DNA from: Paraburkholderia azotifigens
GTDB lineage: Bacteria; Pseudomonadota; Gammaproteobacteria; Burkholderiales; Burkholderiaceae
Length of the DNA stretch: 64,000 bases
Assembly: GCF_007995085.1 (NCBI RefSeq)
Contig: NZ_VOQS01000003.1
Location: 2,976,001 to 3,040,000 of the forward strand
Direction: 5' to 3'
Shown here: positions 27,334 to 35,845 of the stretch, one piece after another
Layout of the letters: each line of letters opens with the position of its first letter
How positions within the stretch are numbered: position 1 is the first letter of the stretch
Position numbers and translations under genes: made by a program
Notes under the pieces: model-generated
Database searches by the model: none
What the model was told of the DNA's origin: nothing
Seen by the model: the letters and a program-made list of their open reading frames with translations, nothing else

Positions 27334-27636
27334 ATGGCGACCACTGACGCGCTGCCGACGCTGGCTGAATATCTCGAACTGTGTCTTGACAGTGGCGGCA
27401 GCGTCATCGTGATGCAAAGCTGCGGCGAAGCTTGCGCGGTGTACGTTGGCGACTCAACCAAGCCTCAGGATCGCTGGACGTATTACGGTGCAATCGGGTC
27501 GCTCGTTGCCGAAGACATTCTGAAGGGGACCCGTTCCGGGATCAACCGGGTTGAAATCGGCGGGCAGGTGTACAGGTTCGTACGAAGTCTCACGCACTTC
27601 GAAGACCGGGGCGCAATTGTTTTCACACCAAGATAG
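27334..27636 (+). CDS. Small hypothetical protein, paralogue family B
   Basis: A 100-residue product, MATTDALPTLAEYLELCLDS at the N-terminus, then GSVIVMQSCGEACAVYVGD and YYGAIGSLVAEDIL. The same order of features occurs at 30789-31136. ATG at 27334 follows ACGGAAG. Unknown function; no signal peptide. Confidence 0.65.
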   Translation: MATTDALPTLAEYLELCLDSGGSVIVMQSCGEACAVYVGDSTKPQDRWTYYGAIGSLVAEDILKGTRSGINRVEIGGQVYRFVRSLTHFEDRGAIVFTPR

Positions 27637-28104
27637 CCCCTGTGTCTCTTCGGCAGGAATTACGCTGCGAATCCGCAAAACATGATCCAGCGAGCGCCCA
27701 GGCTTATCGGACATGACACCGGACAGATAGACCGGCTCCTTGTCATCGCGCTGCGAAACGCGACGCTTCGGTATTCATGGCTCACGGAACGACGACCGAC
27801 GAGCAGCACGCGATCGCGATTGAAGCGCCCTACGAATATCCGGCATTCGGAGCGTGGCGATTGCAGGCCAGTTTCGCACTGGCGGACACTGCAAGTCGCC
27901 GCTTAACTGGCGACATCCGAACGAAATCGCGTTGGACGCGTTTGTAGAGGCAGTGGGCAGTGCGCAGAACCGCGTGGGCAGCACGGTACCGTGGAAAAAC
28001 CGCCAGGAAAGCAAAGCTGTTTCCCGGGCTATCCTTCGTTGGACTCGCAAAGAAATGCGATGTGGACGGCGCGGAATTTCGCTTGATTGCCAGTCCCGGC
28101 GCCA
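27637..28104. other. Region with a doubtful short open frame
   Basis: A 55-codon frame at 27779-27946 (MAHGTTTDEQHAIAIEAPYE) has coding-like composition but no recognised family, and it stops in the middle of a stretch whose other frame (WRHPNEIALDAFVEAVG) also looks protein-like. It may be another frame-broken small gene. Confidence 0.3.
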
Positions 28105-29045
28105 TCAGTCATGCGCAGCCGCCAGGCGGCGCTCCTGGCGCTGCAGCACGTCGCGGTAAATCCCCGGCCTGCGTGCGAATTCCTGCGGCGAGCCATCGTC
28201 GACGAGCCGTCCGTGCTGGATCACGACAATGCGATCAAAGTTTTGCAACGTCGATAGCCGATGGGCGCCTCGTCAAGCAGCAGGACTGGTGCGTCTTTCA
28301 GGAACGCACGCGCAATGGCGATACGCTGTCGCTGTCCGCCTGAGAGCCATGTCCCACGCTCCTCCACCATCGTACGCAGGCCATCGGGCAACGAACGGAT
28401 CAGATCGAGGCAACTCGCATGCTTGCAGGCCCGCAGCACTTCATCTTCCGTCGCCTTGGGGCGCCCGTAACGCAAATTGTCCAGCAGTGAACGGTTGAAA
28501 AGCGAGATGTCCTGGGGCACATCAGCGATCGCGTCATTCAGGCTCTTCCGGCTCACGTCGCACAGGCGCTATCGTGAAAATGGCATCTGCGGTCGCCGAA
28601 ATGCGGCTTGACAGTGCGCCCGGCTGTACATTTAAAAAGTACCCGGCTGAGTGGCCGGTCAGGTAGCCGAACAGTTCGCGACGCACGTCCCCGTCACCGA
28701 GACGAACGTATGCACGCTTGCCCAGCCAGCGAGCCGCCAGAACAGATTGTCGGCAAACAGTAGCGCGACAATGATGAGAAACGCGTCTACGACCGCCGCG
28801 GGATGCGCTCGCCCGCCCGGGAGCGCATCAATCAGCGTTTTGATCGCGAACTGCGACCCCAGCGAACAACCGACGGCCGCGACGCCGCCGAGCAGAACCA
28901 GCGCATGACCTGCAGGGTGTTGGCCGACATACCGGAACAGCAACGCAACGGGCCTGCTCGCATAGCTGGCGAGTGCTTTCGCGCGCCGTCCTCGCGTGCG
29001 AGTCTTAGCCCCGTCCCCAGCAACCGATCTGCCTGGCGTGACCAT
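28105..29045 (-). pseudogene. ABC exporter (membrane-ATPase fusion), decayed by internal deletions
   Basis: The start reads as an exporter membrane domain (SRPVALLFRYVGQHPAGHAL, FLIIVALLFADNLFWRL), goes out of frame at the C run 28689-28692 (one more base restores TG-DVRRELFGYLTG), and ends its membrane part at SSRISATADAIF. It then jumps into the middle of the ATPase domain: [20 protein letters not shown] and signature [16 protein letters not shown]. After Walker B LLLDEA a second deletion of about 25 codons removes the D-loop, and the tail [20 protein letters not shown] is in another frame. Walker A is lost. A full exporter would be near 600 residues. Confidence 0.85.
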
Positions 29046-29705
29046 TGGAGGCGTGCCCCCGATTTCCGTCTGAGCCCGAAAGGGAGCGTCAGGGAGCGTC
29101 GAAATGTACAAAACCCGAACGCAACGTTTCCTGACAGGTCATGCGCAAGCAGCTGCGCTTTTTTCACCTGTACGTGAAAGCAAGCGTTCGCGTTCGTTAG
29201 GGACGATGCGCGCCACGATGGCCCATCCGCAAGTTTATCGACAAGGCGCACGTCGCCTCCTCCGCAACGCAGTCGACCTTCCAGATTACGCCCGTGCAGA
29301 TTCCGTTCCCGGCCCCTCTGCGTTGCCTTCGTTAATGCAACCATCGATAAATCGCTTTGCTTGTGAAAGGGCGGGCATCGATCGACATCGTCGAGAGCGT
29401 GCTTGGGCTTTCTCCATCAATGCTGTTGCGGTCAAACCGCCCGGCGCCCGATTTTGTCAGCAAGAGTTACTCAACCGACGCGGAGGTTCCCCTTAGATCA
29501 GAATATCTCGCGACGCGGATCTGCATTGCGCGTAGTATGAGTTCGTTGGCCGATCTTCGCCTCGCCTGGGAATGCTGGGTACTGCCGGCACAGATGCCTT
29601 CCCGAAGCGGCTCCAGGTCTGCGCTCCATTGGTCCGGGACAGCGGCCGGTTGCCATTAGCCTCCCTGAAATCCTGCCGCGTTTGCGCGGTGAAGCAGAGG
29701 TATCC
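29046..29705. other. Gene-poor region
   Basis: About 660 bp between the exporter remnant and the next small gene. Short frames on both strands show no family features. Confidence 0.35.
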
Positions 29706-29992
29706 ATGGCAGATGGTATTTACGTGTACAAGGGCTGGAAGTTTGTCCACTTGTTTATCCGCATGTTCCCACGCGGCCAGGCTTTGCGCACGACTACGAC
29801 GGGGGCTTCGATGCGGCCGTGCGGATCAGGGAGCCCGGTGAGGATGGCCTCGAGGCGAGAAGCCGCGTTTTTCGGCTCCACGTCGATACCCCCTTTTCAA
29901 GTGCCGGTGACGCAAGGCGCGCCTCAACCGCTTACGGAAAGCTATTAATCGACCGAAGCACTCAAGGTAGCGCCATCTGGGACGGCGATTAG
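29706..29992 (+). pseudogene. Family A paralogue, frame broken by one missing base
   Basis: The product starts MADGIYVYKGWKFVHLFIRM and resumes in the next frame as AHDYDGGFDAAVRIREPG, SRVFRLHVDTPFSSAG and a TAG at 29990. The order matches the intact family A protein at 26691-26978. The frame change is near the GG/TTT runs at 29780-29785; one added base restores it. Function unknown. Confidence 0.6.
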
Positions 29993-30179
29993 CAAAGCGC
30001 GTCCTTTAGCGGCCGACTACTGTCCGCGTTACCCCCCCTGATCCGAAAAAGCGTGAAATGGTGTTTGACGACGCTTCCCGGCGCGCGTCAGGTCGAATGC
30101 ACAACATCTTCCTCTGCAATGCACCTGTTTCGTGGGTCATAAATTCAAACAATTCGAACTACTTATCTTATGAGGTGTT

Positions 30180-30752
30180 ATGTCTCGACTCGCCGATCTG
30201 ATAATGCAGCATCACAGTGTGGAGACAGAAATCGCACTCCGCGAACTGGAACTGAACACTTGCCGACTTTCGATCGATGAGCAGACTGCGGCGGGTACGT
30301 CGGCAATCCCGCGTCTCGACACGCTCACATTTTTGGAAGCGCAACTGACTCAGTGGAAGATCAAACGCGAACGATTGGGTCTGGCGATCGCCCGATACGC
30401 TACCGGGCGGATGGTGAACGCATCGGGCGCAGGTCGACTCGGGCCGCGTACCCGCTGTCCAGGGCGCGCGGGCATCTCCATGACGTATCGGAAGGGGAAA
30501 CACATGTACGATTGTTCTGAAGATTTCCATGTCGACCCTACCCCGCGTCGGGCCGACGGCGAATATATTGCCCACGCGAGAATCAGTTGCAGTAGCACCG
30601 ATGGGCGCGAATACGATGTCCATCTGAGTGGTGACCTGGGCGGCTTCGATGCACGCGAAGATGCCGTCCGGTATGCCGCCAACTGGGCAACGGAATGGCT
30701 CAAGACTCACTGCGGCTCGCGTCAGCGGCTACCCGGCGATCACCGTCAATGA
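30180..30752 (+). CDS. Hypothetical protein, 190 residues, possibly two small proteins joined
   Basis: The first 80 residues (MSRLADLIMQHHSVETEIAL, then LEAQLTQWKIKRERLGLAI) are helical and coiled-coil-like. Similar short helical proteins occur nearby (31047-31283). The last 90, from MTYRKGKHMYDC near 30480, form a different module with DGREYDVHLSGDLGG and REDAVRYAANWATEWL like the 25312 protein. The join may be natural or result from a missed stop or indel. An AT-rich stretch and TGAGGTGTT precede the ATG. Confidence 0.5.
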   Translation: MSRLADLIMQHHSVETEIALRELELNTCRLSIDEQTAAGTSAIPRLDTLTFLEAQLTQWKIKRERLGLAIARYATGRMVNASGAGRLGPRTRCPGRAGISMTYRKGKHMYDCSEDFHVDPTPRRADGEYIAHARISCSSTDGREYDVHLSGDLGGFDAREDAVRYAANWATEWLKTHCGSRQRLPGDHRQ

Positions 30753-30788
30753 CACGCATGGCGTCGAATGTCGATCGGGATGCCTGTG

Positions 30789-31136
30789 ATGACTTCCCAG
30801 CCGCTCTCGACGCTAGCCCGGTATCTTGATCTTTCGCTCGACACTAGCGGCAGCGTCATCATGATGCAGAGGTGCAGTGACTTTTGCGCGATTTACATCG
30901 GCAATGCCATGGAAGATCAGGGGCATTGGGAGTACCGGGGCGCGATCGCCGCACTGATCGCGGGCGACATTCTCTCGCCCCGGTGGATGAGCATTCAAGT
31001 CTCACAGGCTGCATTCACGGACAGTGCTCGGTTCGCCCCTGGCTTCCTACGCTTCGTGCTTTTGCAGCCTCGAAATCGATGCTTCGATCAGCGCGCGGTG
31101 CTGCTCGAAGCTGAAAAGCACGGCTTGCATGAGTGA
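30789..31136 (+). CDS. Small hypothetical protein, paralogue family B
   Basis: Starts MTSQPLSTLARYLDLSLDTS and continues GSVIMMQRCSDFCAIYIGN and YRGAIAALIAGDIL, closely following the protein at 27334-27636. After ILSPR it diverges and its last 30 codons overlap the opposite gene at 31047-31283, so the 3' part may be off-frame. ATG at 30789 matches the paralogue start; one at 30768 is also in frame. Confidence 0.5.
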   Translation: MTSQPLSTLARYLDLSLDTSGSVIMMQRCSDFCAIYIGNAMEDQGHWEYRGAIAALIAGDILSPRWMSIQVSQAAFTDSARFAPGFLRFVLLQPRNRCFDQRAVLLEAEKHGLHE

Positions 31137-31283
31137 AAGCAGTTCCTCTGCCTGGCACGTATCGATGGCGATTTCCTGCATCTTCATGATGCTGGCCTCC
31201 TGCGCCTGGATCAGTTGCCTTGCTTGTGCAATGTGATGATCTGTGAGGGCAAGCGTTTGCCGCTCCGTTTCGATGCGGCTCAT
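31047..31283 (-). CDS. Small helical hypothetical protein, 78 residues
   Basis: Highly helical and charged (MSRIETERQTLALTDHHIAQ, then FEQHRALIEASISRLQKHE) with heptad-like spacing, so probably a small coiled coil. The N-terminus MSR.. and helical nature resemble the start of the 30180 protein. Function unknown. The ATG at 31283 follows GAGAATGAA. Confidence 0.55.
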   Translation of the reverse strand: MSRIETERQTLALTDHHIAQARQLIQAQEASIMKMQEIAIDTCQAEELLSLMQAVLFSFEQHRALIEASISRLQKHEA

Positions 31284-31348
31284 TTCATTCTCAGCTGGAC
31301 TCGTTACCCGACTGTACGCGTCGCCGGAGCTCCTGGCAAACGTGGTGT

Positions 31349-32503
31349 TTAACGCCCCGCTCCATCTTGCCCGGAGCCTTGTTCCTGAGCTGGCGAACGC
31401 GGCAGGCGTACGGTGAAGCAGGTCGCACGTTGGGTCGACTCAACTCTGATCGTGCCCTGATGCGCGATGGCAATGCAACGGCAGATGTAAAGACCCAGGC
31501 CGATGCCCGCAGCGATGCCGGTGCGGTTGGGTAGACTGGCCCTCGTTAGCGGGTCGAACAGCGTTGGCAGCGCGTGCTCCGGAATCGGATTTCCTTCATT
31601 GGACACGACAAGGGCGATCTGTCCATCGTGACTTCCGGCTTCAATGACGACCTTGCCCGAACCATATCGGACCGCGTTCGTCAGCAGATTGACCACCAGC
31701 TGTCCGAGCCGGCTGCCGTCCCACCGGCCGCGCAGGTCACTCGTAAGGCGCAACTCGATACGCGCGTGAGGATAAGACGCGCGCACTTCATCGGCCGCGT
31801 CGCGGCAGATCCGCCCGATATCCTGCGACGTAAGATTAACCGGCAGCGTATCTCCCAGACGGGTGCGCGTAAATGTGAGCAGGTCGTCGATCATCTGTCT
31901 CATGCGCGTCGCGCCACGCTGGACGAAAGCGGCGGCTCTCACGCTGGCGGGCGACAGGTTGTCGTCGTTTAACAGCACTTCCCCGGAGTTCAGTATCGCG
32001 CTGAGCGGCGAGCGCAAGTCATGCGCCAATACGCCCGCAAAGAGGTCCCGGATGCGTTCGGTGCGATACGCGTAGTGCCGTACCGATTCGGCGAGCACCT
32101 GGTCAATCGCCTCGTTGAACCGGATCATTTCGATAAAAGCAGCGTCGCCCACGGGTGCCGTTTTCTGCCAGCGACGCAGCACCGTCGCGCGCAGCGCGCG
32201 AAACTCCGCGATCACATCGTTGATCCCGAATCCATGGGACAAACGATCCTCCGCGTGCCGATGCGCAACGTGGTTGAAGCTGGAACCCGGATCCTGCTTG
32301 TCGCCCCGCGACTTGATCTGCTGCTGCGCCGTACTCTGTACCTCGCGCATGTCGGCCGCGATTGCCGTCAGGATGTCGGCCGCCGAGTTGCGCAACTGGA
32401 TTTCCGAGAGTTGGCTGTCGGGCTGGCTGAGCGTAAGCGCATAGTCGGTCCAGTCGTCGATCAGACCGGGCAAATCACCTTCAATGAAGTCGGCCAGGCT
32501 CAT
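31349..32503 (-). CDS. Soluble sensor histidine kinase
   Basis: A 384-residue kinase without membrane segments. The N-terminal helical domain (FIEGDLPGLIDDWTDYALTL, ADILTAIAADM) is like RsbRD-type sensor domains. The dimerisation box is FAGVLAHDLRSPLSAILN with the phospho-acceptor His near residue 205. The ATPase domain has the N-box LVVNLLTNAVRYG and a G-box GIAAGIGLGLYICR. ATG at 32503 has GGAG 6 bases upstream; an earlier start at 32647 adds a poor extension. No intact response regulator is adjacent, only a remnant at 32688-32784. Confidence 0.88.
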   Translation of the reverse strand: MSLADFIEGDLPGLIDDWTDYALTLSQPDSQLSEIQLRNSAADILTAIAADMREVQSTAQQQIKSRGDKQDPGSSFNHVAHRHAEDRLSHGFGINDVIAEFRALRATVLRRWQKTAPVGDAAFIEMIRFNEAIDQVLAESVRHYAYRTERIRDLFAGVLAHDLRSPLSAILNSGEVLLNDDNLSPASVRAAAFVQRGATRMRQMIDDLLTFTRTRLGDTLPVNLTSQDIGRICRDAADEVRASYPHARIELRLTSDLRGRWDGSRLGQLVVNLLTNAVRYGSGKVVIEAGSHDGQIALVVSNEGNPIPEHALPTLFDPLTRASLPNRTGIAAGIGLGLYICRCIAIAHQGTIRVESTQRATCFTVRLPRSPAQEQGSGQDGAGR

Positions 32504-32687
32504 GCGTCTCTCCAGATATGAGGGGTGCTCATGTGCGAAAGCTCGTTGACCGCGCTGGACCGGCGGGCAGCCGTACGCCAATAACCAATCTGAACAATAT
32601 CCCATTTCCCCGTATGGCAGATTCTCGTCAGACCGGGCGATGGACATCGCGCAGGTTGCCGGCCAGCGGGCCGCAAGGCCGCCCGCT

Positions 32688-32784
32688 TCTTGCCGCTGAT
32701 GATTACCTTGCCGGTGCTGAAGCTATTACTGCATCCCTGACCGTTGCGGGATACGAGGCGATGTTCATGCTGGATGGAGCTTAA
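32688..32784 (+). pseudogene. Remnant of a response-regulator receiver domain
   Basis: The stretch RPLLAADDYLAGAEAITASL, then AGYEAMFMLDGA, matches the start of a receiver domain (acidic DD pair after beta-1, then helix 1). It stops after about 30 residues, so the phospho-acceptor Asp and the rest are missing. It lies upstream of the kinase gene in opposite direction. Confidence 0.45.
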
Positions 32785-32818
32785 CGCTCGATACGCGCCG
32801 GCTTCACAACCGCTCGCG

Positions 32819-33430
32819 CTACGTTAGCGCAAGGACGAAATCGAACCAGGCCGCCTTTCGCTTGCCGCCGTTGTCAATCGTCATCAATAGCCGGCGATCG
32901 AACAGAGGATCGCGAGCGTTGCGCTGCTCGGCAGGAAAGTACAGTTGGGTGATGAGGATCGGCCCGTTGGGCGGCTGCACCGTCACGTGGATGTGTCTTG
33001 TGCGTCCCGGATAAAGCCCCGGCACGATGGTCTCAAGGCGGTAGCGTCCCTCACTGTCGGCGAATTGATGGCCGCGTAGCCGGAACCCGTCGACGTCGTA
33101 CTCGCCGCCGTCATCGGCGTGCCAGAAATCCAGCAAAGCCCCCGAAACCGCGCTGCATTGTGTCGAAGACACTCGTCCAGTCAGGACCATCTTCGTTCCA
33201 TTGATGCCGGGTTCGAGCAGCGATACACGTTGCGGCGAGTGCGGCAGGAAAAACGGACCTGGCGTCTGCTGCCGTGTCGGTTCATGCTCGTCGGTGCAAG
33301 CGGGCGTAGCTGAAAGTGCGCCAGGCTGCCCATACGCACCTACGTGGGCCAATAGCAGCAACGTGGACGGCACTGCGGCAGACTTGCGAAGAAAATCGCG
33401 CCGACCCTGGCTCATATTTCGTGTCCGCAT
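32819..33430 (-). CDS. Tat-exported intradiol ring-cleavage dioxygenase
   Basis: A 203-residue protein with a twin-arginine signal (SQGRRDFLRKSAAVPSTLLL) and an intradiol dioxygenase C-terminal fold: QTPGPFF, LDFWHADDGGEYD, GRYRLETIVPGLYPGRTRHI and HVTV. Tyr in YDVDG/LYPG and two His in RHIHV are the Fe(III) ligands of the family. It would cleave a catechol-type ring outside the cytoplasm, unlike pathway catechol dioxygenases, which are larger. The ATG at 33430 has AAGGA 8 bases upstream; ATG at 33415 is also possible. Confidence 0.85.
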   Translation of the reverse strand: MRTRNMSQGRRDFLRKSAAVPSTLLLLAHVGAYGQPGALSATPACTDEHEPTRQQTPGPFFLPHSPQRVSLLEPGINGTKMVLTGRVSSTQCSAVSGALLDFWHADDGGEYDVDGFRLRGHQFADSEGRYRLETIVPGLYPGRTRHIHVTVQPPNGPILITQLYFPAEQRNARDPLFDRRLLMTIDNGGKRKAAWFDFVLALT

Positions 33431-34200
33431 CTGAATAATCCTTGCGTTCCTCGCGCCGGCATCTGTAGCCGCAACGGCGGCCGCATGGCTGGATATCGGT
33501 TCGGCCCAGTGCGCGCAGCGCAGCCTACCGTTCCTATGCTGACCATGGTAAGCCGAAAATGGCCGTGTTGTCGGATGCCACAGAACATGCAAGCCGCACC
33601 GCGTCGCGCCGGTGAAACGCTGCTAGCTCAGCTGGTGAAAAATCAAAGGTGACGCGCCGCGCAAGAACGTGAGCCGTCAACGGCGTCGCTGATCGACCCA
33701 ACTGGACCATGAAGGTCCGTTGTTTGACGGGAGCGGTCGCCTGAATGACGATGCGAACGCGCTGTCGAGTGGCAGCAGTTGGCCGCTTGTCGCCTCTCGG
33801 GGGCCGAAAACCAAGGCTTCGGGTCCAGACAGCAGGTCCTGGATTTCACATTGATATTTATCGGGGACAGCCCGCAAAGCCGCATGCAGCCTGGAGCGTT
33901 CAACCCGGAAATTTGCGCGGGAATCAAGAGGACCCTTGATGCGCAACACCCGCGTGTACCGCTTGGAAGTGTGCTATTACTGTGCAAATAATGCGCATGG
34001 AGGCTCGCCATGAGCGCTTCGCAAGTTCACCTCCGTCCGGACGGAGGTGCTAGTTTCGCCCCCATCCGGTGACTTCCGTTCACTGCGTGTGATCGTGCAA
34101 CGCGTCGTCGTGACGCAACGTGCGTCGATCCACATGACGACGTGAGGTCCATCGGAATCCGTGTTACGGGACAAACGGTCTCAGATCAGAGCCCGAAGAC
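33431..34200. other. Intergenic region, about 770 bp, with one long palindrome
   Basis: No gene recognised. The only clear structure is the perfect palindrome at 34028-34049, reported separately. Confidence 0.5.
34028..34049. repeat. Perfect 22-bp palindrome
   Basis: CACCTCCGTCC is followed directly by its reverse complement with no spacer. There is no T-tract, so it is unlikely to be a terminator, and no promoter could be placed beside it. An operator is possible. Confidence 0.6.
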
Positions 34201-35157
34201 TCAGCAATCGAGTACCAGACGACCCCGTTTGCAACCGGATACACATACCATCATCGAGCTGCCACTCTTTCGTTCGGCCTCGCTCAGCACACTGTCCCGA
34301 TGATCGATTTCGCCTTCAAGGACGGTCATCTCGCAAGTGCCGCAAAATCCCTGTTGGCAGTTGAAAGGAGCATCGATACCGGCTGCAACGAGTGCATCAA
34401 GTAGGCGCGTGCCAGGCTCAACATGGATGGTTTTCCCACTTCGCGCAAGCTGTACGTCATAACCCGGCACGGTCTCGGCTTCAGGGCCAACGGGAGCGGC
34501 GGAAAATCGTTCAATATGGGCGTGACGATAGCCATGTTTATTGCACGTCTGCTCAAATGCGCTCAACATCGGTGATGGGCCGCAACAGTAGTAGCGCGTG
34601 TCGACTCCGCGTCCAGCAATGAATGCATCCAGATCTGGCGGGCCGCTCTTCTCGACATCGAAATGCAGTGTGAGCGGAATGCCAAGTGCCTGAATCGGGC
34701 GAAGCCACGCGGCATGTTCCCGTGAACGGCAGCAGTAAAGCATCTCGACGTGCTTGCCGAGGAACACGAGTCGCTGCACCATGCTGTAGATCGCCGTGAT
34801 ACCAATACCGCCTGCAATGAGGACGAACTCATCCCCGGTCTCGTCGAGCGGAAAGTTGTTGCGTGGAGGCGTAATGGTCAAATGGTCTCCGACACGCAAC
34901 TGCTCGTGAATGAATGCAGAGCCACCCCGGCTTTCGCGCGCGCGTAGCACGCCGAGCACATAGCGCCGGATGTTATCCGATGAGTTCACAAGCGAGTAAC
35001 TGCGCACGATTCCGTTAGGCAGATCCAGGCAGATGTGCGCACCAGCATCGAACGCTGGCAGGCTATCGGAATCAGCGGGACGCAGTTCAATGCTCAGCGT
35101 GTCACTTGCTTCGAGCGTCAGCTTGTCGACTACGACATGAAGGGTGGCGGGATGCAT
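34201..35157 (-). CDS. Oxygenase reductase (FMN/NADH and 2Fe-2S, VanB/PobB type)
   Basis: A 318-residue phthalate-dioxygenase-reductase-type flavoprotein. RSYSLVNSS binds FMN, IAGGIGITAIYSM starts the NAD domain, and YYCCGPSPMLSAFE closes it. The C-terminal plant-type ferredoxin has CQQGFCGTC and a later Cys in MMVCVSGCKRG. It passes electrons from NAD(P)H to a Rieske oxygenase. The ATG at 35157 lies 10 bp after the Rieske fragment stop, so both were in one operon; a longer frame start overlaps the oxygenase gene. Confidence 0.92.
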   Translation of the reverse strand: MHPATLHVVVDKLTLEASDTLSIELRPADSDSLPAFDAGAHICLDLPNGIVRSYSLVNSSDNIRRYVLGVLRARESRGGSAFIHEQLRVGDHLTITPPRNNFPLDETGDEFVLIAGGIGITAIYSMVQRLVFLGKHVEMLYCCRSREHAAWLRPIQALGIPLTLHFDVEKSGPPDLDAFIAGRGVDTRYYCCGPSPMLSAFEQTCNKHGYRHAHIERFSAAPVGPEAETVPGYDVQLARSGKTIHVEPGTRLLDALVAAGIDAPFNCQQGFCGTCEMTVLEGEIDHRDSVLSEAERKSGSSMMVCVSGCKRGRLVLDC

Positions 35158-35167
35158 ATTTTCACTT

Positions 35168-35845
35168 TCAGACGCAGATACGACGTGCGACGTAGCTATA
35201 AAAATCGCGCAAGGTGCCCTCAAGATCTTCCGGTGCTAGGGGCCCTGGTGTGTAAAAGCTAGAGCCGAGACCTATCTGCAGTCTCTCCAGCTTCACCTTG
35301 TCTTCGGCATTGAACGCATCAGCGAACGCGACATATTCTTTCAGGTCTTCCTCGCTCGGCGACTTCTCGTAACCGGCGATACCCCAGCGGATTGCCACGC
35401 TGCCTGTCGACGCCGGCCGGAGGAGTAGGTAGATGGTCTGATGAGGCATATACGTGACAACCAGATTCGGAAAGACACTGAAAATAAGGCTATGTCGGCG
35501 CTCTGTTTCAGTTAGATCGGGGTGAAACGGTTCGCGCTGAGGTGAATCAGGCGTGTAGTGAGATCTATACGCTGAGAAATAACCGTTGCCAGTCACGTGC
35601 TCGCTAAGCTCGCTCGGCGAGCGCGGACGGAGTGTGGTTGGATGCGTTGCGTTCAGGTGATAGCCTTCCATGAAATTCTCAGCAAGGCATTTCCAGTTGG
35701 TTTGCCACACTTCTTCGCGTGTGTAATAGAGTTCCTGTTCTTCGTGATGGTAATTGCGAATGAGCGGTTCAAGCGGTTCAAGGGATTGCTTGAGCGGCGC
35801 AGCGGCACCATCCAAGTTAAGGAATCTCTGCAAAAGTCCTGGCAT
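35168..35845 (-). pseudogene. Rieske oxygenase alpha subunit, 3' part cut off by the IS element
   Basis: The fragment carries the catalytic domain: VWQTNWKCLAENFMEGYHL with the Fe ligands (N, H), then the beta-sheet IFSVFPNLVVTYMPHQT and the C-terminal LRDFYSYVARRI. The Rieske cluster domain is on the other side of the insertion (36956-37495). It begins at an internal ATG after the IS and cannot make an active enzyme alone. Downstream reductase is intact. Confidence 0.85.
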
